A DNA stretch of 64,000 nucleotides from Azospirillum endophyticum (GCF_016595245.1 NZ_JAENHM010000035.1:32360-96359); one strand, 5' to 3'; counted from the stretch's first letter, positions 28,019-36,528 are shown. Numbers and translations are program-made. Notes: generated by a model not told the origin, from the sequence alone.

Positions 28019-28044
28019 GCCCGGCCCTGACTCTGGACCCGTCG

Positions 28045-29607
28045 ATGCATCAGGAAAGCGCGCCGTCCGTCCGGTCCGGCCCGGCACCGGAAAGGATCGC
28101 CCTGGAGACGGTGGCGGTCAACAAGTGGTTCGGCACCAACCATGCCAACCGCGACGTGTCGCTGTCGGTGCCGGCCGGGACGATCCACGGGGTGATCGGC
28201 GAGAACGGCGCCGGCAAGTCGACGATCATGAGCATCGTCTACGGCTATCTGCGCGCCGACGGCGGGGAGATCCGGGTGAACGGCAATCCTGCCGCCATCC
28301 GGACGCCGCGCGACGCGCTGGCCGCCGGCATCGGCATGGTCCACCAGCACTTCATGCTGGTCGATCCCTTCAGCGTGCTGGAGAACGTGCTGCTGGGGGC
28401 GGAGGGCGGCGTCACGCTGGCCGGCGGCCTCGCCCGTGCCCGGGCCGAGCTGACCCGGCTGGCCCGCGACTATGGGCTTGAGGTCGATCTCGACAGCCCG
28501 GTGGGCGACCTGCCGGTCGGAGCCCAGCAGCGGGTGGAGATCCTGAAGGCGCTCTACCGCGGCGCCGACATCCTGATCCTGGACGAGCCCACCGGCGTGC
28601 TGACCCCGCAGGAGGCCGACCATCTGTTCCGCATCCTGCGGGCGCTGCGCCAGCAGGGCAAGACGGTGATCATCATCACCCACAAGCTCCGCGAGATCAT
28701 GGAGCTGACCGACAACGTCACGGTGATGCGGCGCGGGCAGGTGGTCGCCAACGTCGCCACCCGCGACACCGGCCGGGAGCAGCTGGCGGAGCTGATGGTC
28801 GGCCGCAAGGTCCTGCTGCGCGTCGACAAGACCCCGGCGCGGCCGGGGGCGGAGGTGCTGCGCGTCGAGGGGTTGCGGGTGCGCGATCCTTCCGGCGTGG
28901 AGCGGGTGAAGGGCGTCGGCCTGTCGGTGCGGGCCGGCGAGATCGTCGGCATCGCCGGCGTGTCCGGCAACGGCCAGTCCGAACTGCTGGAGGCGCTGGC
29001 CGGCATGCGGCCGATCGCCGGCGGCGCCGTCCGCCTGCGCGGGGAGGAGCTGGCCGGCCGGCCGGGCCGCTTCAACGCCCGCGCGCTGCGTGGCCTGGGC
29101 GTCGGCCATGTGCCGGAGGACCGCCAGAAGGTCGGGCTGGTCACCAGCTTCTCGGCGGAGGAATGCTCGATCCTGGGCTTCCAGGACGATCCGGCCTGGA
29201 ACGGCCGGCTGCTGCTGGACCGCGAGGCCATTGCCGCCGATTGCGCCCGCCGGATGGAGGAATACGACACCCGCCCGCGCGACGGCCGGCTGGCGGCGGC
29301 CAATTTCTCCGGCGGCAACCAGCAGAAGATCGTGCTGGCCCGCGAGATCGAGCGGAACCCCGACCTGCTGCTGGTCGGCCAGCCCACCCGCGGCGTCGAC
29401 ATCGGCGCCATCGAGTTTATCCACCGCCGGCTGGTGGCCTTGCGCGACCAGGGCAAGGCGATCCTGCTGGTGTCGGTCGAGCTGGATGAGATCCGGGCCC
29501 TGTCCGATCGCATCGTCGTCATGTTCGATGGGCACATCGTCGGCGAGGTGATGCCGGACCAGGCGGACGAGAAGACGCTGGGGCTGATGATGGCGGGCTG
29601 TGCATGA
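28045..29607 (+). CDS. Double-domain ABC transporter ATPase (nucleoside/sugar type)
   Basis: A 520-residue protein with two fused ATPase domains, as in BMP-linked nucleoside importers and RbsA-type sugar importers. Domain 1 has GENGAGKST (Walker A) near residue 53 and ILILDEPTGVLTPQEAD (Walker B), with HQHFMLVDPFSVLENVLLG typical of the BMP-associated type. Domain 2 has a degenerate Walker A (GVSGNGQSE), signature FSGGNQQKIVLAREI and Walker B-like LLLVGQPTRGVD. Two permease genes normally follow, but here a convergent dehydrogenase gene lies 15 bases after the stop. Confidence 0.9.
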   Translation: MHQESAPSVRSGPAPERIALETVAVNKWFGTNHANRDVSLSVPAGTIHGVIGENGAGKSTIMSIVYGYLRADGGEIRVNGNPAAIRTPRDALAAGIGMVHQHFMLVDPFSVLENVLLGAEGGVTLAGGLARARAELTRLARDYGLEVDLDSPVGDLPVGAQQRVEILKALYRGADILILDEPTGVLTPQEADHLFRILRALRQQGKTVIIITHKLREIMELTDNVTVMRRGQVVANVATRDTGREQLAELMVGRKVLLRVDKTPARPGAEVLRVEGLRVRDPSGVERVKGVGLSVRAGEIVGIAGVSGNGQSELLEALAGMRPIAGGAVRLRGEELAGRPGRFNARALRGLGVGHVPEDRQKVGLVTSFSAEECSILGFQDDPAWNGRLLLDREAIAADCARRMEEYDTRPRDGRLAAANFSGGNQQKIVLAREIERNPDLLLVGQPTRGVDIGAIEFIHRRLVALRDQGKAILLVSVELDEIRALSDRIVVMFDGHIVGEVMPDQADEKTLGLMMAGCA

Positions 29608-29622
29608 TGGTGCGGCTTGCCG

Positions 29623-30336
29623 TCACCAGGGGACCGTCCGGCCCAGATAGTCGAGATATTCCAGTCCCGGCCTCTCCTGCTTGGCGAGAAGGACGTCCAC
29701 CAGCTTGGGAATGCTGTCTTCGATCGACAGCGGCGCATCGGCACCGCCGAGCGCGGTGCGGATCCAGCCCGGTGCCATCACGGCGAGGGCACGGCCGGTG
29801 CCGGCTTCGCGCGCCGCGAAGCTGCGCATGAACATGTTCAGCGCCGCCTTGCTGCCGCGATAGAGCTCGCGCTGGCCGGAGACGTTGTTGGCGATGCTTC
29901 CCTGTCCGGAGGACATCGCTCCGATCAGCCCGGTGGCGGAGACGTTGCCCTCCAGGCTTTCGATGACCCGCATCGGGCCGAGGGCGTTGGTGAGCATGAT
30001 ATGGACGAATTCGTCGGTCGAGACCTCGCCGATGGTCTGGGAGGGGTCGCGGTTGGCGGTTCCGGCATTGACGAACAAGATGTCGAACTGCCTGCCCGAC
30101 ACCTTTTCGCGCAGGGCGGCCAGCTGATCGGGCGCGCAAATGTCCAGGCTTTCGATCTCGACCCGGCCGGGATGGTCGTCCGCCAGATCGTGGAGTTCGG
30201 TGCGGGCGCTTCCGCGCACCGTGCCGAGGACGCTCCAGCCCTTCTTCAGGAACTCCGCCGCCATGGCATGGCCGAGGCCGCGTGACGCGCCGACGAGAAG
30301 AATGCTGCGGCGAGACGTCTTGGGGAACTGTTGCAT
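29623..30336 (-). CDS. Short-chain dehydrogenase/reductase
   Basis: An NAD(P)-dependent SDR of about 237 residues. The cofactor loop is LLVGASRGLGHAMAAEFLKK near residue 14, the NAG motif is in LFVNAGTANRD, and the active-site YxxxK is YRGSK in the middle of the protein, after a serine-rich strand (GAMSSGQGSI). The ATG at 30336 starts close to the cofactor loop; in-frame ATGs at 30366 and further upstream would add a tail without homology. It diverges from a LysR regulator with a long palindrome between them, so it is the likely target. The substrate is unknown. Confidence 0.83.
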   Translation of the reverse strand: MQQFPKTSRRSILLVGASRGLGHAMAAEFLKKGWSVLGTVRGSARTELHDLADDHPGRVEIESLDICAPDQLAALREKVSGRQFDILFVNAGTANRDPSQTIGEVSTDEFVHIMLTNALGPMRVIESLEGNVSATGLIGAMSSGQGSIANNVSGQRELYRGSKAALNMFMRSFAAREAGTGRALAVMAPGWIRTALGGADAPLSIEDSIPKLVDVLLAKQERPGLEYLDYLGRTVPW

Positions 30337-30385
30337 GGGATCGCGGCTTTCGCTGTGGATGTCCATGCCGATATGCGCGCCACCC

Positions 30386-30410
30386 GTCCTGTGCGCCAGA
30401 CGCACAGGAC
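30386..30410. promoter_or_regulatory. Perfect palindrome between an SDR gene and a LysR gene
   Basis: A perfect inverted repeat with 10-base arms, GTCCTGTGCG and CGCACAGGAC, separated by five bases. It lies between the divergent SDR gene and the LysR gene, 60 bases before the LysR start. A long dyad in such a divergent region is where LysR-type proteins usually bind. Confidence 0.65.
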
Positions 30411-30469
30411 GCAAAGATCGATTGTGTCCGGCGCTATGCGTCGGCTGGTATCCCGCCTATCTTGTGACC

Positions 30470-31399
30470 ATGCGGGCCGTCGATTTGAACCTTCTCCTGC
30501 CGTTGGACGCGCTGCTCACCGAACGCAGCGTGACCGGTGCCGCCCGCCGTCTGGGCTTGAGCCCTTCCGCGATGAGCCGCACGCTGGCCCGCCTGCGCCG
30601 GGTGACGGGCGATCCACTGCTGGTCCAGGCCGGTCGCGGCCTCGTCCCCACGCCATACGCAGAGGAGATTTCCGGACAGGTCCATACGCTCTGCCGTGAT
30701 GTGCAGGCGGTTCTTCGGCCCGCGGCCGGCCGGCTGGATCTGGCATCGGTCCATCGCACCTTCACCATCCGGGCCGGCCAGAGTTTTGTGGAGTTGCTGG
30801 CGGCGGCGGTGATGGCGGCGGTGGCGGAAGCCGCTCCGCATGTCCGCCTCCGTTTCGTGCCGAAGCCGGACAAGGAGGCGGATCCGCTGCGGGACGGGCG
30901 GGTCGACCTGGAGATCGGCGTGCTCGGAACCTCGGCGCCTGAATTGCTGACGCAGCTTCTGTTCCGCGACAGGCTGGTCGGCGTCGCCCGCAGCGGACAC
31001 CCCATCCTCGCGGCCGGCACGGTGACGCCGGAGCGCTATGCCGCCTGCGGCCATGTCGCCGCATCGCGCCGGGGCGAGTTCCATGGACCGGTCGACGACG
31101 CGCTGGCGGAGCTGGGCCTGAGCCGCAGCGTGTCCCTGGTCGTTCCCCGCTATCCCGACGCGATGCGGGTCGCTGCCGGGTCGGACCTGATCGCGGCGGT
31201 GCCGCGCTCCTGCCTGGGCAACGGCCTTGCGGCCGACCACGCTGCCGGCCTGGGGCTGGAAAGTTTCGATCTGCCGGTCCGGACGGCGGAGTTCGCCATC
31301 TCCGCCATCTGGCATCCGCGCCTGCAAGCCGACCCGGCTCATCGCTGGCTGCGCGAGACCATCGCGACAGTGTGCCGGCGGGCCTATCCGCAGGAATGA
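30470..31399 (+). CDS. LysR-family transcriptional regulator
   Basis: A 309-residue LysR regulator. The N-terminal helix-turn-helix covers about residues 5-62 (LLLPLDALLTERSVTGAARR then LGLSPSAMSRTLARLRRVTG), and the C-terminal co-inducer domain runs from about residue 90. The RVTGDPLLVQAGRGLVPTP segment after the helix-turn-helix is typical of the NodD/SyrM/LeuO-like subgroup. The ATG at 30470 gives the standard LysR N-terminus. It is divergent from the SDR gene and probably controls it. Confidence 0.88.
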   Translation: MRAVDLNLLLPLDALLTERSVTGAARRLGLSPSAMSRTLARLRRVTGDPLLVQAGRGLVPTPYAEEISGQVHTLCRDVQAVLRPAAGRLDLASVHRTFTIRAGQSFVELLAAAVMAAVAEAAPHVRLRFVPKPDKEADPLRDGRVDLEIGVLGTSAPELLTQLLFRDRLVGVARSGHPILAAGTVTPERYAACGHVAASRRGEFHGPVDDALAELGLSRSVSLVVPRYPDAMRVAAGSDLIAAVPRSCLGNGLAADHAAGLGLESFDLPVRTAEFAISAIWHPRLQADPAHRWLRETIATVCRRAYPQE

Positions 31400-31423
31400 C
31401 CCGCGCCGCGTCCCCTGAACCGT

Positions 31424-31852
31424 TTACTTCGCGAAAAGCTGAGACATGTCGGCGAAGGCCTTGAACTCCAACGCGTTGCCGGCGGGGTCGAGGAAGAACA
31501 TGGTGGACTGCTCGCCGACCTGACCCTTGAAGCGGGTATAGGGCTCGATCACGAACCTGATGCCGGCGGCCTTCAGCTTCTCGGCAAAGGCATCCCAGTC
31601 GGCGGGCTGCAGCACGACGCCGAAATGCGGGACCGGCACGTCATGGCCGTCCACCGGGTTGTGGTGGGCCGGAGCGGCATTGGGATCGCGCGGCTTCAGG
31701 TGGGCGACGATCTGGTGGCCGAACAGGTCGAAATCGATCCACTCGTCGCTGCTGCGCCCTTCCGGGCAGCCGAGCACGGTGCCGTAGAAATGGCGGGCGG
31801 CGGCCAGATCGTCGACCGGAAAAGCGATGTGGAAGGGCGTCAGCGTCGTCAT
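31424..31852 (-). CDS. VOC-family (glyoxalase/bleomycin-resistance-like) protein
   Basis: A 142-residue single-chain vicinal-oxygen-chelate protein. Likely metal ligands are His in [13 protein letters not shown] near the N-terminus, His in [10 protein letters not shown] at the start of the second half, and Glu in [10 protein letters not shown] near the end. [13 protein letters not shown] is the usual VOC ending. The substrate is not clear; such proteins include dioxygenases, glyoxalases and resistance proteins. The start [11 protein letters not shown] fits the fold; the longer frame upstream would run over the operator region. It diverges from a LysR gene. Confidence 0.83.
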   Translation of the reverse strand: MTTLTPFHIAFPVDDLAAARHFYGTVLGCPEGRSSDEWIDFDLFGHQIVAHLKPRDPNAAPAHHNPVDGHDVPVPHFGVVLQPADWDAFAEKLKAAGIRFVIEPYTRFKGQVGEQSTMFFLDPAGNALEFKAFADMSQLFAK

Positions 31853-31952
31853 CGGGGCGTGGCCTTTCGGGACCGTTTGGCAGATGGCTGTTGGTGGGCT
31901 CAGCAGAGCGTATCCCTTCGGACTTGACAAACGAGTTCTCGGGCAAAGATTT

Positions 31953-31967
31953 ATGAGTTCAACTCAT
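31953..31967. promoter_or_regulatory. LysR-type palindrome between the VOC gene and a LysR gene
   Basis: ATGAGTT-C-AACTCAT is a perfect 7-base inverted repeat around one base. It lies 14 bases upstream of the LysR start codon and about 100 bases upstream of the divergent VOC gene. It is AT-rich against the local GC content and is a good candidate LysR binding box and autoregulatory site. Confidence 0.6.
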
Positions 31968-31981
31968 GATTCGGTTCGCCC

Positions 31982-32878
31982 ATGCCCGACCGTGCCTCTG
32001 GACGCCATTTGCCGTCGCTCAATGCCGTTCGCAGCTTCGTCGCGGTGGCCCGCCATCTCAGCTTCACCAAGGCGGCCGACGAGCTGGCGGTGACCCAGGG
32101 GGCGGTCAGCCGCATGATGCAGACCCTGCAGGCGGATTTGGGCGTCGAGCTGTTCCGCCGCGTCGGCCGGGGGATCGAGCTGACGCCGACCGGGGCGGCC
32201 TTCTATGGCGAGGCGTCGGCGGCGCTCGACCGGATCGCCGCGGCCGCGCGGGCGGCCCGCGCGCAGGAGGGCGGGGTGCTGCGGGTCAGTGCGCTGCCCA
32301 CCCTGACCCAGCGCTGGCTGATCCCCCGCCTGAAGGGCTTCCAGGCGGAGAACCCCGACATCCAGGTCGAGGTCAGCGTCGGCGAGCATCGCGTCGATTT
32401 CGCCAAGGAGCGCATCGACGTCGCCATCCGCTACGGCGTGGAGGAGTGGCCGGGAGCGGAGATGGCGACCCTGATGCCGGAGACGATGGGCATCTTCTGC
32501 GCGCCGTCGCTGCTGGAGCAGGGGCCGCCGCTGCGCCATCCCGCCGATCTGGCGCAGCACCGGCTGTTGCAGCACACCACCCGGCCCGATTCCTGGCGCG
32601 TCTACCTCGCCGCCTTCGGCCTGCCGCTGCCCGAGGCGGCGCTGTCGCTGGCCTTCGAACATTTCTTCATGATCATCGAAGCGGCGTCGGCGGGAATGGG
32701 GGTGGCTCTGCTGCCGGTCTTCCTCGCCGGTGACGATGTGGCATCCGGGCGGCTGGTCCAGCCCTTCGCCGAGACGCTCCGGCCGCGCGGCCGCTACCTG
32801 ATCGCCCACGCGCCGGGGGCCGAGCGGGCACGTCGCGTGCGCCGCTTCAAGGAGTGGCTGCTGGCCGAGGTGGAGTAG
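31982..32878 (+). CDS. LysR-family (GcvA-like) transcriptional regulator
   Basis: A 298-residue LysR regulator of the GcvA type. The N-terminus has LPSLNAVRSFVAVARHLSFT and ADELAVTQGAVSRMMQTLQA as the helix-turn-helix. After LGVELFRRVGRGIELTPTG comes the effector domain, with LRVSALPTLTQRWLIPRLKG and the GcvA-like EHRVDFAKERIDVAIRYG. It diverges from the VOC gene across a short palindrome. The pyroglutamyl peptidase gene is convergent with a 4-base gap. Confidence 0.9.
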   Translation: MPDRASGRHLPSLNAVRSFVAVARHLSFTKAADELAVTQGAVSRMMQTLQADLGVELFRRVGRGIELTPTGAAFYGEASAALDRIAAAARAARAQEGGVLRVSALPTLTQRWLIPRLKGFQAENPDIQVEVSVGEHRVDFAKERIDVAIRYGVEEWPGAEMATLMPETMGIFCAPSLLEQGPPLRHPADLAQHRLLQHTTRPDSWRVYLAAFGLPLPEAALSLAFEHFFMIIEAASAGMGVALLPVFLAGDDVASGRLVQPFAETLRPRGRYLIAHAPGAERARRVRRFKEWLLAEVE

Positions 32879-32882
32879 GGCG

Positions 32883-33530
32883 CTACTCCAGCGTCCCGGC
32901 CGCCTCGTGACGGTCCTCCGCGGTCGCCATCAGGGTGTCCACCGCGATGCGGAGACCGGTGACCACCTGGTCCACCGCCATCGACGGGGATCCCGGATGG
33001 CGCACCGCCTGTTGCGGGGCCAGCGGGATGTGGACGAAGCCGACGCGCAAATCCGGCCGCCGCGCCGCCCGCAGATGGCAGGCGCCGTAGAACAGGTGGT
33101 TGCAGACGAAGCTGCCGGCGCTGTGCGACAGGCCGGCGGGTATGCCGGCGTCGCGCAGGGCGGCGGCGATGGCCTTCACCGGCAGGCTGGCGAAATAGGC
33201 CGCCGGTCCACCCGCCACCACCGCCCTGTCGACCGGCCGGTTGCCGGCATTGTCGGGGATGCGGGCATCGTCCAGATTGACCGCAACCCGTTCCAGCGAA
33301 AGCTCCGCCCTGTTCTGCGCCTGCCCGACGCCGAGCAGGGCGACCGGATCGGTCTCCGTCACCGCGCGGTCGAGCGCGTCGAGCGCGGCGCCGAAGACGC
33401 AGGGCATCAGTCGCGCGGCCACGCGGTGGCCGCGGCATTCCCAGCCGTCGAGCTGCCGTACCGCTTCCCAGGATGAGTTGACGGTCTCGCCACCGAACGG
33501 CTCGAAGCCGGTGAGCAGGATCGTCGGCAT
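32883..33530 (-). CDS. pcp: Pyroglutamyl-peptidase I
   Basis: A cytoplasmic cysteine peptidase (family C15) that removes N-terminal pyroglutamate. The 215-residue protein begins with ILLTGFEPFGGETVNSSWEA, the family signature. The catalytic residues are recognisable: Glu in GQAQNRAELSLERVAVN, Cys in SAGSFVCNHLFYGA, and His in GFVHIPLAPQQ. Its ATG shares one base with the stop of the DUF1989 gene upstream (TGATG), so the two are translated together. The pair may serve amino-acid or amide catabolism; this is inference. Confidence 0.92.
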   Translation of the reverse strand: MPTILLTGFEPFGGETVNSSWEAVRQLDGWECRGHRVAARLMPCVFGAALDALDRAVTETDPVALLGVGQAQNRAELSLERVAVNLDDARIPDNAGNRPVDRAVVAGGPAAYFASLPVKAIAAALRDAGIPAGLSHSAGSFVCNHLFYGACHLRAARRPDLRVGFVHIPLAPQQAVRHPGSPSMAVDQVVTGLRIAVDTLMATAEDRHEAAGTLE

Positions 33531-34390
33531 CAAGCCTGGTCCTTTTGCTCCCAGGGCGGCGTCTGCAGCGCCATGCCGTGGTTGCCGCGATAGGCCGCGA
33601 CGTCCGGCGACGACCAGCCGGCCAGCAGCGCCGGATCCAGCCGGTAGACCTCGACGCCCAGCGGGCGGCAGACCTCCAGCGGGTCGCGGGCGTCCGGCCC
33701 CCACAGCGGCACGCTGAGATCGCCGCCGGGGCAGGTGGACAGGGCGCAGAGCAGGTCGATTTCGGCAAAGAATTCCAGGAAATCGCCCGTCTTGGCCGGG
33801 CAGGCCTTCATGAAATACTTGTCCTCGGCGTTCAGCCCGGTAACCTGGAAGACGTTCAGCACGTCATGCACGTCGAACTCGGTCAGGCCATAGGGGGCGA
33901 CGGCGCGAGTCAGGTTCGAATGGCAGTGATGGTGGAAATCCTCGCCCGTCAGCATGCGGTTGACGTAGGGATCGCAGCGGGTGCCCAGCAGGTCGTGGAC
34001 CCGCCCGCCATACTCGTCGATGCCGTAATCGGCCAGCGTGTCGTGGGTGATGGTCGCCAGCGGCCGCAGATAGGGCAGGGTCGACCACAGCCGGTCGAAC
34101 ATGCTGACATGCGCCTGCTGGAGCTGCCGCGTGCGCGAGGCCCAGAAGCGTTCGCGCGGGTTGTGGCGGTTCCAGATGTTGAGGTCGGCGACCTGCGGGC
34201 CCTCGACGGTGACGATGCGGAAGACATGGCCCGCCGGCACCGTCCAGGCCCGGCCGGAGCGGATCGGCACCACGAACTCGTCGACGAGCTCCCGCCCTGC
34301 GGTCTGCGACCCGATGCGCCCGTAGAAGGCGCGGTCGACATCGAGCGCCGATCCTTTGCTGGCCTGATAGGCGGCGGGATAGCTGGGCAT
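33530..34390 (-). CDS. DUF1989 family protein (urea carboxylase-associated-like)
   Basis: A 286-residue protein of the DUF1989 family, members of which are found beside urea carboxylase and allophanate hydrolase genes. Visible features are VVPIRSGRAWTVPAGHVFRI near residue 40, a histidine/cysteine run GEDFHHHCHSN near residue 150 that looks like a metal site, and DVLNVFQVTGLN just after. The molecular function is not established. No urea carboxylase gene is nearby; instead the next gene is pcp, with which it overlaps by one base. Confidence 0.8.
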   Translation of the reverse strand: MPSYPAAYQASKGSALDVDRAFYGRIGSQTAGRELVDEFVVPIRSGRAWTVPAGHVFRIVTVEGPQVADLNIWNRHNPRERFWASRTRQLQQAHVSMFDRLWSTLPYLRPLATITHDTLADYGIDEYGGRVHDLLGTRCDPYVNRMLTGEDFHHHCHSNLTRAVAPYGLTEFDVHDVLNVFQVTGLNAEDKYFMKACPAKTGDFLEFFAEIDLLCALSTCPGGDLSVPLWGPDARDPLEVCRPLGVEVYRLDPALLAGWSSPDVAAYRGNHGMALQTPPWEQKDQA

Positions 34391-34605
34391 GGCGGACTCC
34401 TGGCGGTGGACCGACGGCTTCAGGCCGGATGGCGATCATGGCGATGGACGACCATCCCGTGCAAGGGGGCTGGGCCGCCAGCCCCGGGGCGACCGCTCGG
34501 GAAATCCGGCAATCGCCGTCGATCCTCGCCCCATTGCCCACCCGTGGCGTTCGGGAGGGCCGAAGGCAGCACACGCTTGCACGGACAAGTCCTGCGAGTC
34601 CGGCC

Positions 34606-35253
34606 TCAGCCCCCCTCCGTCGCCGAAGAGGCCAGGGAAGGGCAGGGCGAGGCGATTTCCGTTTCCAGGTCACGGAAGCAGTCGCGCAACACCTCCCCGA
34701 TCGGACGTCTGCCGCCCTCCCGGCTGAACATGTCGGACGACAGACGCGTCGCGCCGATGGCAAGCATCGCCACGAGCCGCAAACCGGTCGAGCGTGCAGG
34801 GTCGGGCCATCGCTCGCGCAAGGCGGCGAACAGCGTCTCCTCATGCTGGACGTAGCTGGCCTGCTTCCGCGCCTGGACTGCCTCGCTGGAGCGCATCAGT
34901 CGGTCGATCGCGATCATGTCATCGGTGTGGATCGAGGCGCAGACCTTCACGACCGCATCGCGGATGGCATCGAGTGGACGGGCGTCCGGCGGCGCCCGGC
35001 GGACCTCGTCTGCGATCATCTCGCCCATCCCGCTTTGCAGGGACAGCAGGATCTCGTCCTTAGACTTGAAATAGTAGAAGAAGGTCCGCCGCGAAATGCC
35101 CGCGGCTGCGGCGATCTCGTCGATCGTCGCCGCGTCGTAGCCCTTTTCGATGAACAGGCGGAGCCCGGCATCGGTGATGCGCTGCTGCGTTCCGCGGCGC
35201 TTGCGCTCCCGCAGGCCCTCGGAAAGGCCTTCCCGTACGTCGCGCTTCGGCAA
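34606..35253 (-). CDS. TetR-family transcriptional regulator
   Basis: A repressor-type regulator of about 215 residues. The N-terminal helix-turn-helix reads RITDAGLRLFIEKGYDAATI then DEIAAAAGISRRTFFYYFKS, a textbook TetR domain. The C-terminal ligand domain (from about residue 75) is variable. No ATG fits: the best start is the TTG at 35253, with AAGGGG about 9 bases upstream, and the longer frame runs through the operator region. It diverges from an SDR gene, with repeated boxes between them, and probably represses it and itself. Confidence 0.85.
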   Translation of the reverse strand: MPKRDVREGLSEGLRERKRRGTQQRITDAGLRLFIEKGYDAATIDEIAAAAGISRRTFFYYFKSKDEILLSLQSGMGEMIADEVRRAPPDARPLDAIRDAVVKVCASIHTDDMIAIDRLMRSSEAVQARKQASYVQHEETLFAALRERWPDPARSTGLRLVAMLAIGATRLSSDMFSREGGRRPIGEVLRDCFRDLETEIASPCPSLASSATEGG

Positions 35254-35273
35254 GCGATTTAGCCCCTTGAAAA

Positions 35274-35312
35274 TTACACTGAGTGCGATATCAATATTAC
35301 ACCAAGTGCAAA
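35274..35312. promoter_or_regulatory. Paired TetR-type boxes
   Basis: Two similar boxes, TTACACTGAGTG (35274-35285) and TTACACCAAGTG (35297-35308), lie 23 bases apart, about two helical turns. Each contains the dyad CAC-N3-GTG, extended to CACT-G-AGTG in the first. They lie in AT-rich DNA between the TetR gene and the divergent SDR gene, where a TetR dimer pair would block both promoters. Confidence 0.6.
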
Positions 35313-35331
35313 ATTTTAGGAAGGCAGGATC

Positions 35332-36240
35332 TTGGCAAAGTGGACGGCATCGGACATTCCCCCGCAGGAGGGGCGCACGGCCATCGTCACCGGTACGGGC
35401 GGCCTCGGCTTCGAGAGCGCGCTGGCGCTGGCGCGGGCGGGTGCAGGGGTGGTCATCGCAGGCCGCAACCCGGACAAGGGAGAAGCCGCGGTAGCGCGGA
35501 TCCGAACCGAAACGCCGTCCGCCCGGGTGCGGTTCGAACGGCTCGACCTTGCCAACCTCGAATCCATCGCGGAATTCGGCCACCGCCTGCAGGGGCAGCA
35601 GGACAGCCTGGATCTGCTCGTCAACAATGCCGGGGTCATGATGCCGCCCAACCGGCGCGAAACCGCGGACGGGTTCGAGTTGCAACTGGGCACCAATCAT
35701 CTCGGCCACTTCGCGCTGACGGCGGCGCTGATGCCGATTCTGCGGAAGGGCGGCGCCCGCGTGGTTTCCCTGTCCAGCCTCGCGGCGCGCGGCGGCGCGA
35801 TCGACTTCGACGATCTCAATGCCGAACGGAGCTATCGCCCGATGGCGGTCTACAGCCGGTCGAAGCTTGCCTGCCTGATGTTCGCCTTTGAGCTGCAGCG
35901 TCGCAGCGAGGCGAACGGCTGGGGCCTCTCAAGCGTCGCTGCGCATCCGGGCATCGCCCGCACGGATCTTCTGCACAATGCGCCCGGCCGATGGAGCCCG
36001 TCAGGCATCGCGCGGTCGCTCTTGTGGTTCCTGTTCCAACCGGCGGCGCAAGGTGCGCTGCCGACCCTGTTCGCGGCGACGGCGCCCGAGGCGAAGCCCG
36101 GGGTCTATTATGGACCGGACAGACTGAGCGAGACGCGTGGGCATCCATCGGAGGCGAGGGTTCCCGCCCAGGCCCGGGATCCATCGGTTTCGGCCCGCCT
36201 GTGGGAGGTCTCGCAGCAGCTTACCGGCTTTGCCTTCTGA
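35332..36240 (+). CDS. Short-chain dehydrogenase/reductase (retinol dehydrogenase-like)
   Basis: A 302-residue SDR of the oxidoreductase group that includes retinol- and protochlorophyllide-reductase-like proteins. The cofactor loop is AIVTGTGGLGFESALALARA near residue 17, the NNAG motif lies in LLVNNAGVMMPPN, the catalytic serine is in VVSLSSLAARGG, and the YxxxK is YSRSK. Translation starts at a TTG with AGGAAGG a few bases upstream. It is divergent from the TetR regulator. The substrate is unknown. Confidence 0.83.
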   Translation: MAKWTASDIPPQEGRTAIVTGTGGLGFESALALARAGAGVVIAGRNPDKGEAAVARIRTETPSARVRFERLDLANLESIAEFGHRLQGQQDSLDLLVNNAGVMMPPNRRETADGFELQLGTNHLGHFALTAALMPILRKGGARVVSLSSLAARGGAIDFDDLNAERSYRPMAVYSRSKLACLMFAFELQRRSEANGWGLSSVAAHPGIARTDLLHNAPGRWSPSGIARSLLWFLFQPAAQGALPTLFAATAPEAKPGVYYGPDRLSETRGHPSEARVPAQARDPSVSARLWEVSQQLTGFAF

Positions 36241-36256
36241 TGCGCCGCAGGCTGGT

Positions 36257-36375
36257 CTAAGCAGGTTTCTCCAGATCGGGCTACAGGCCCGGCCTGGAGA
36301 AACCTGCGGACTCTATGGTTTTGCAGGTTTTTCGAGCCCGCCCATCTGTGGGCGGAGTTCGGAAAACCTGCTTAG
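36257..36375. repeat. Nested palindromic element
   Basis: A 119-base element framed by CTAAGCAGGTTT at the left and its exact reverse complement AAACCTGCTTAG at the right. Inside are two further stems: GCAGGTTTCTCCAG against CTGGAGAAACCTGC, and GCAGGTTTTTCGAGCCCGCC facing GGCGGAGTTCGGAAAACC. The structure can fold as one long or two side-by-side hairpins. It lies between the convergent SDR and rpoH genes and resembles a small non-coding repeat or paired terminator. The remaining bases to 36528 show no gene. Confidence 0.75.
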
Positions 36376-36528
36376 ATGGTGGGCCGATGCAGGCCGCCCG
36401 CGTCCGGGCACCGTCCGGCGCCGCTGCAGCGTCTTGCGTTCACGGTGAAACGCACGGCGCTGCAAGCCGTTGCGCGGCGATCGGATCACGCTCCGGACCG
36501 ATTCCCGGCGCAGCTGCGGTGGCGGTCG

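Noticed and set aside
26659..28044. A long N-terminal extension of the double ATPase
   Set aside because: The frame runs out of phase through the binding-protein gene; the ATG at 28045 gives the normal length.
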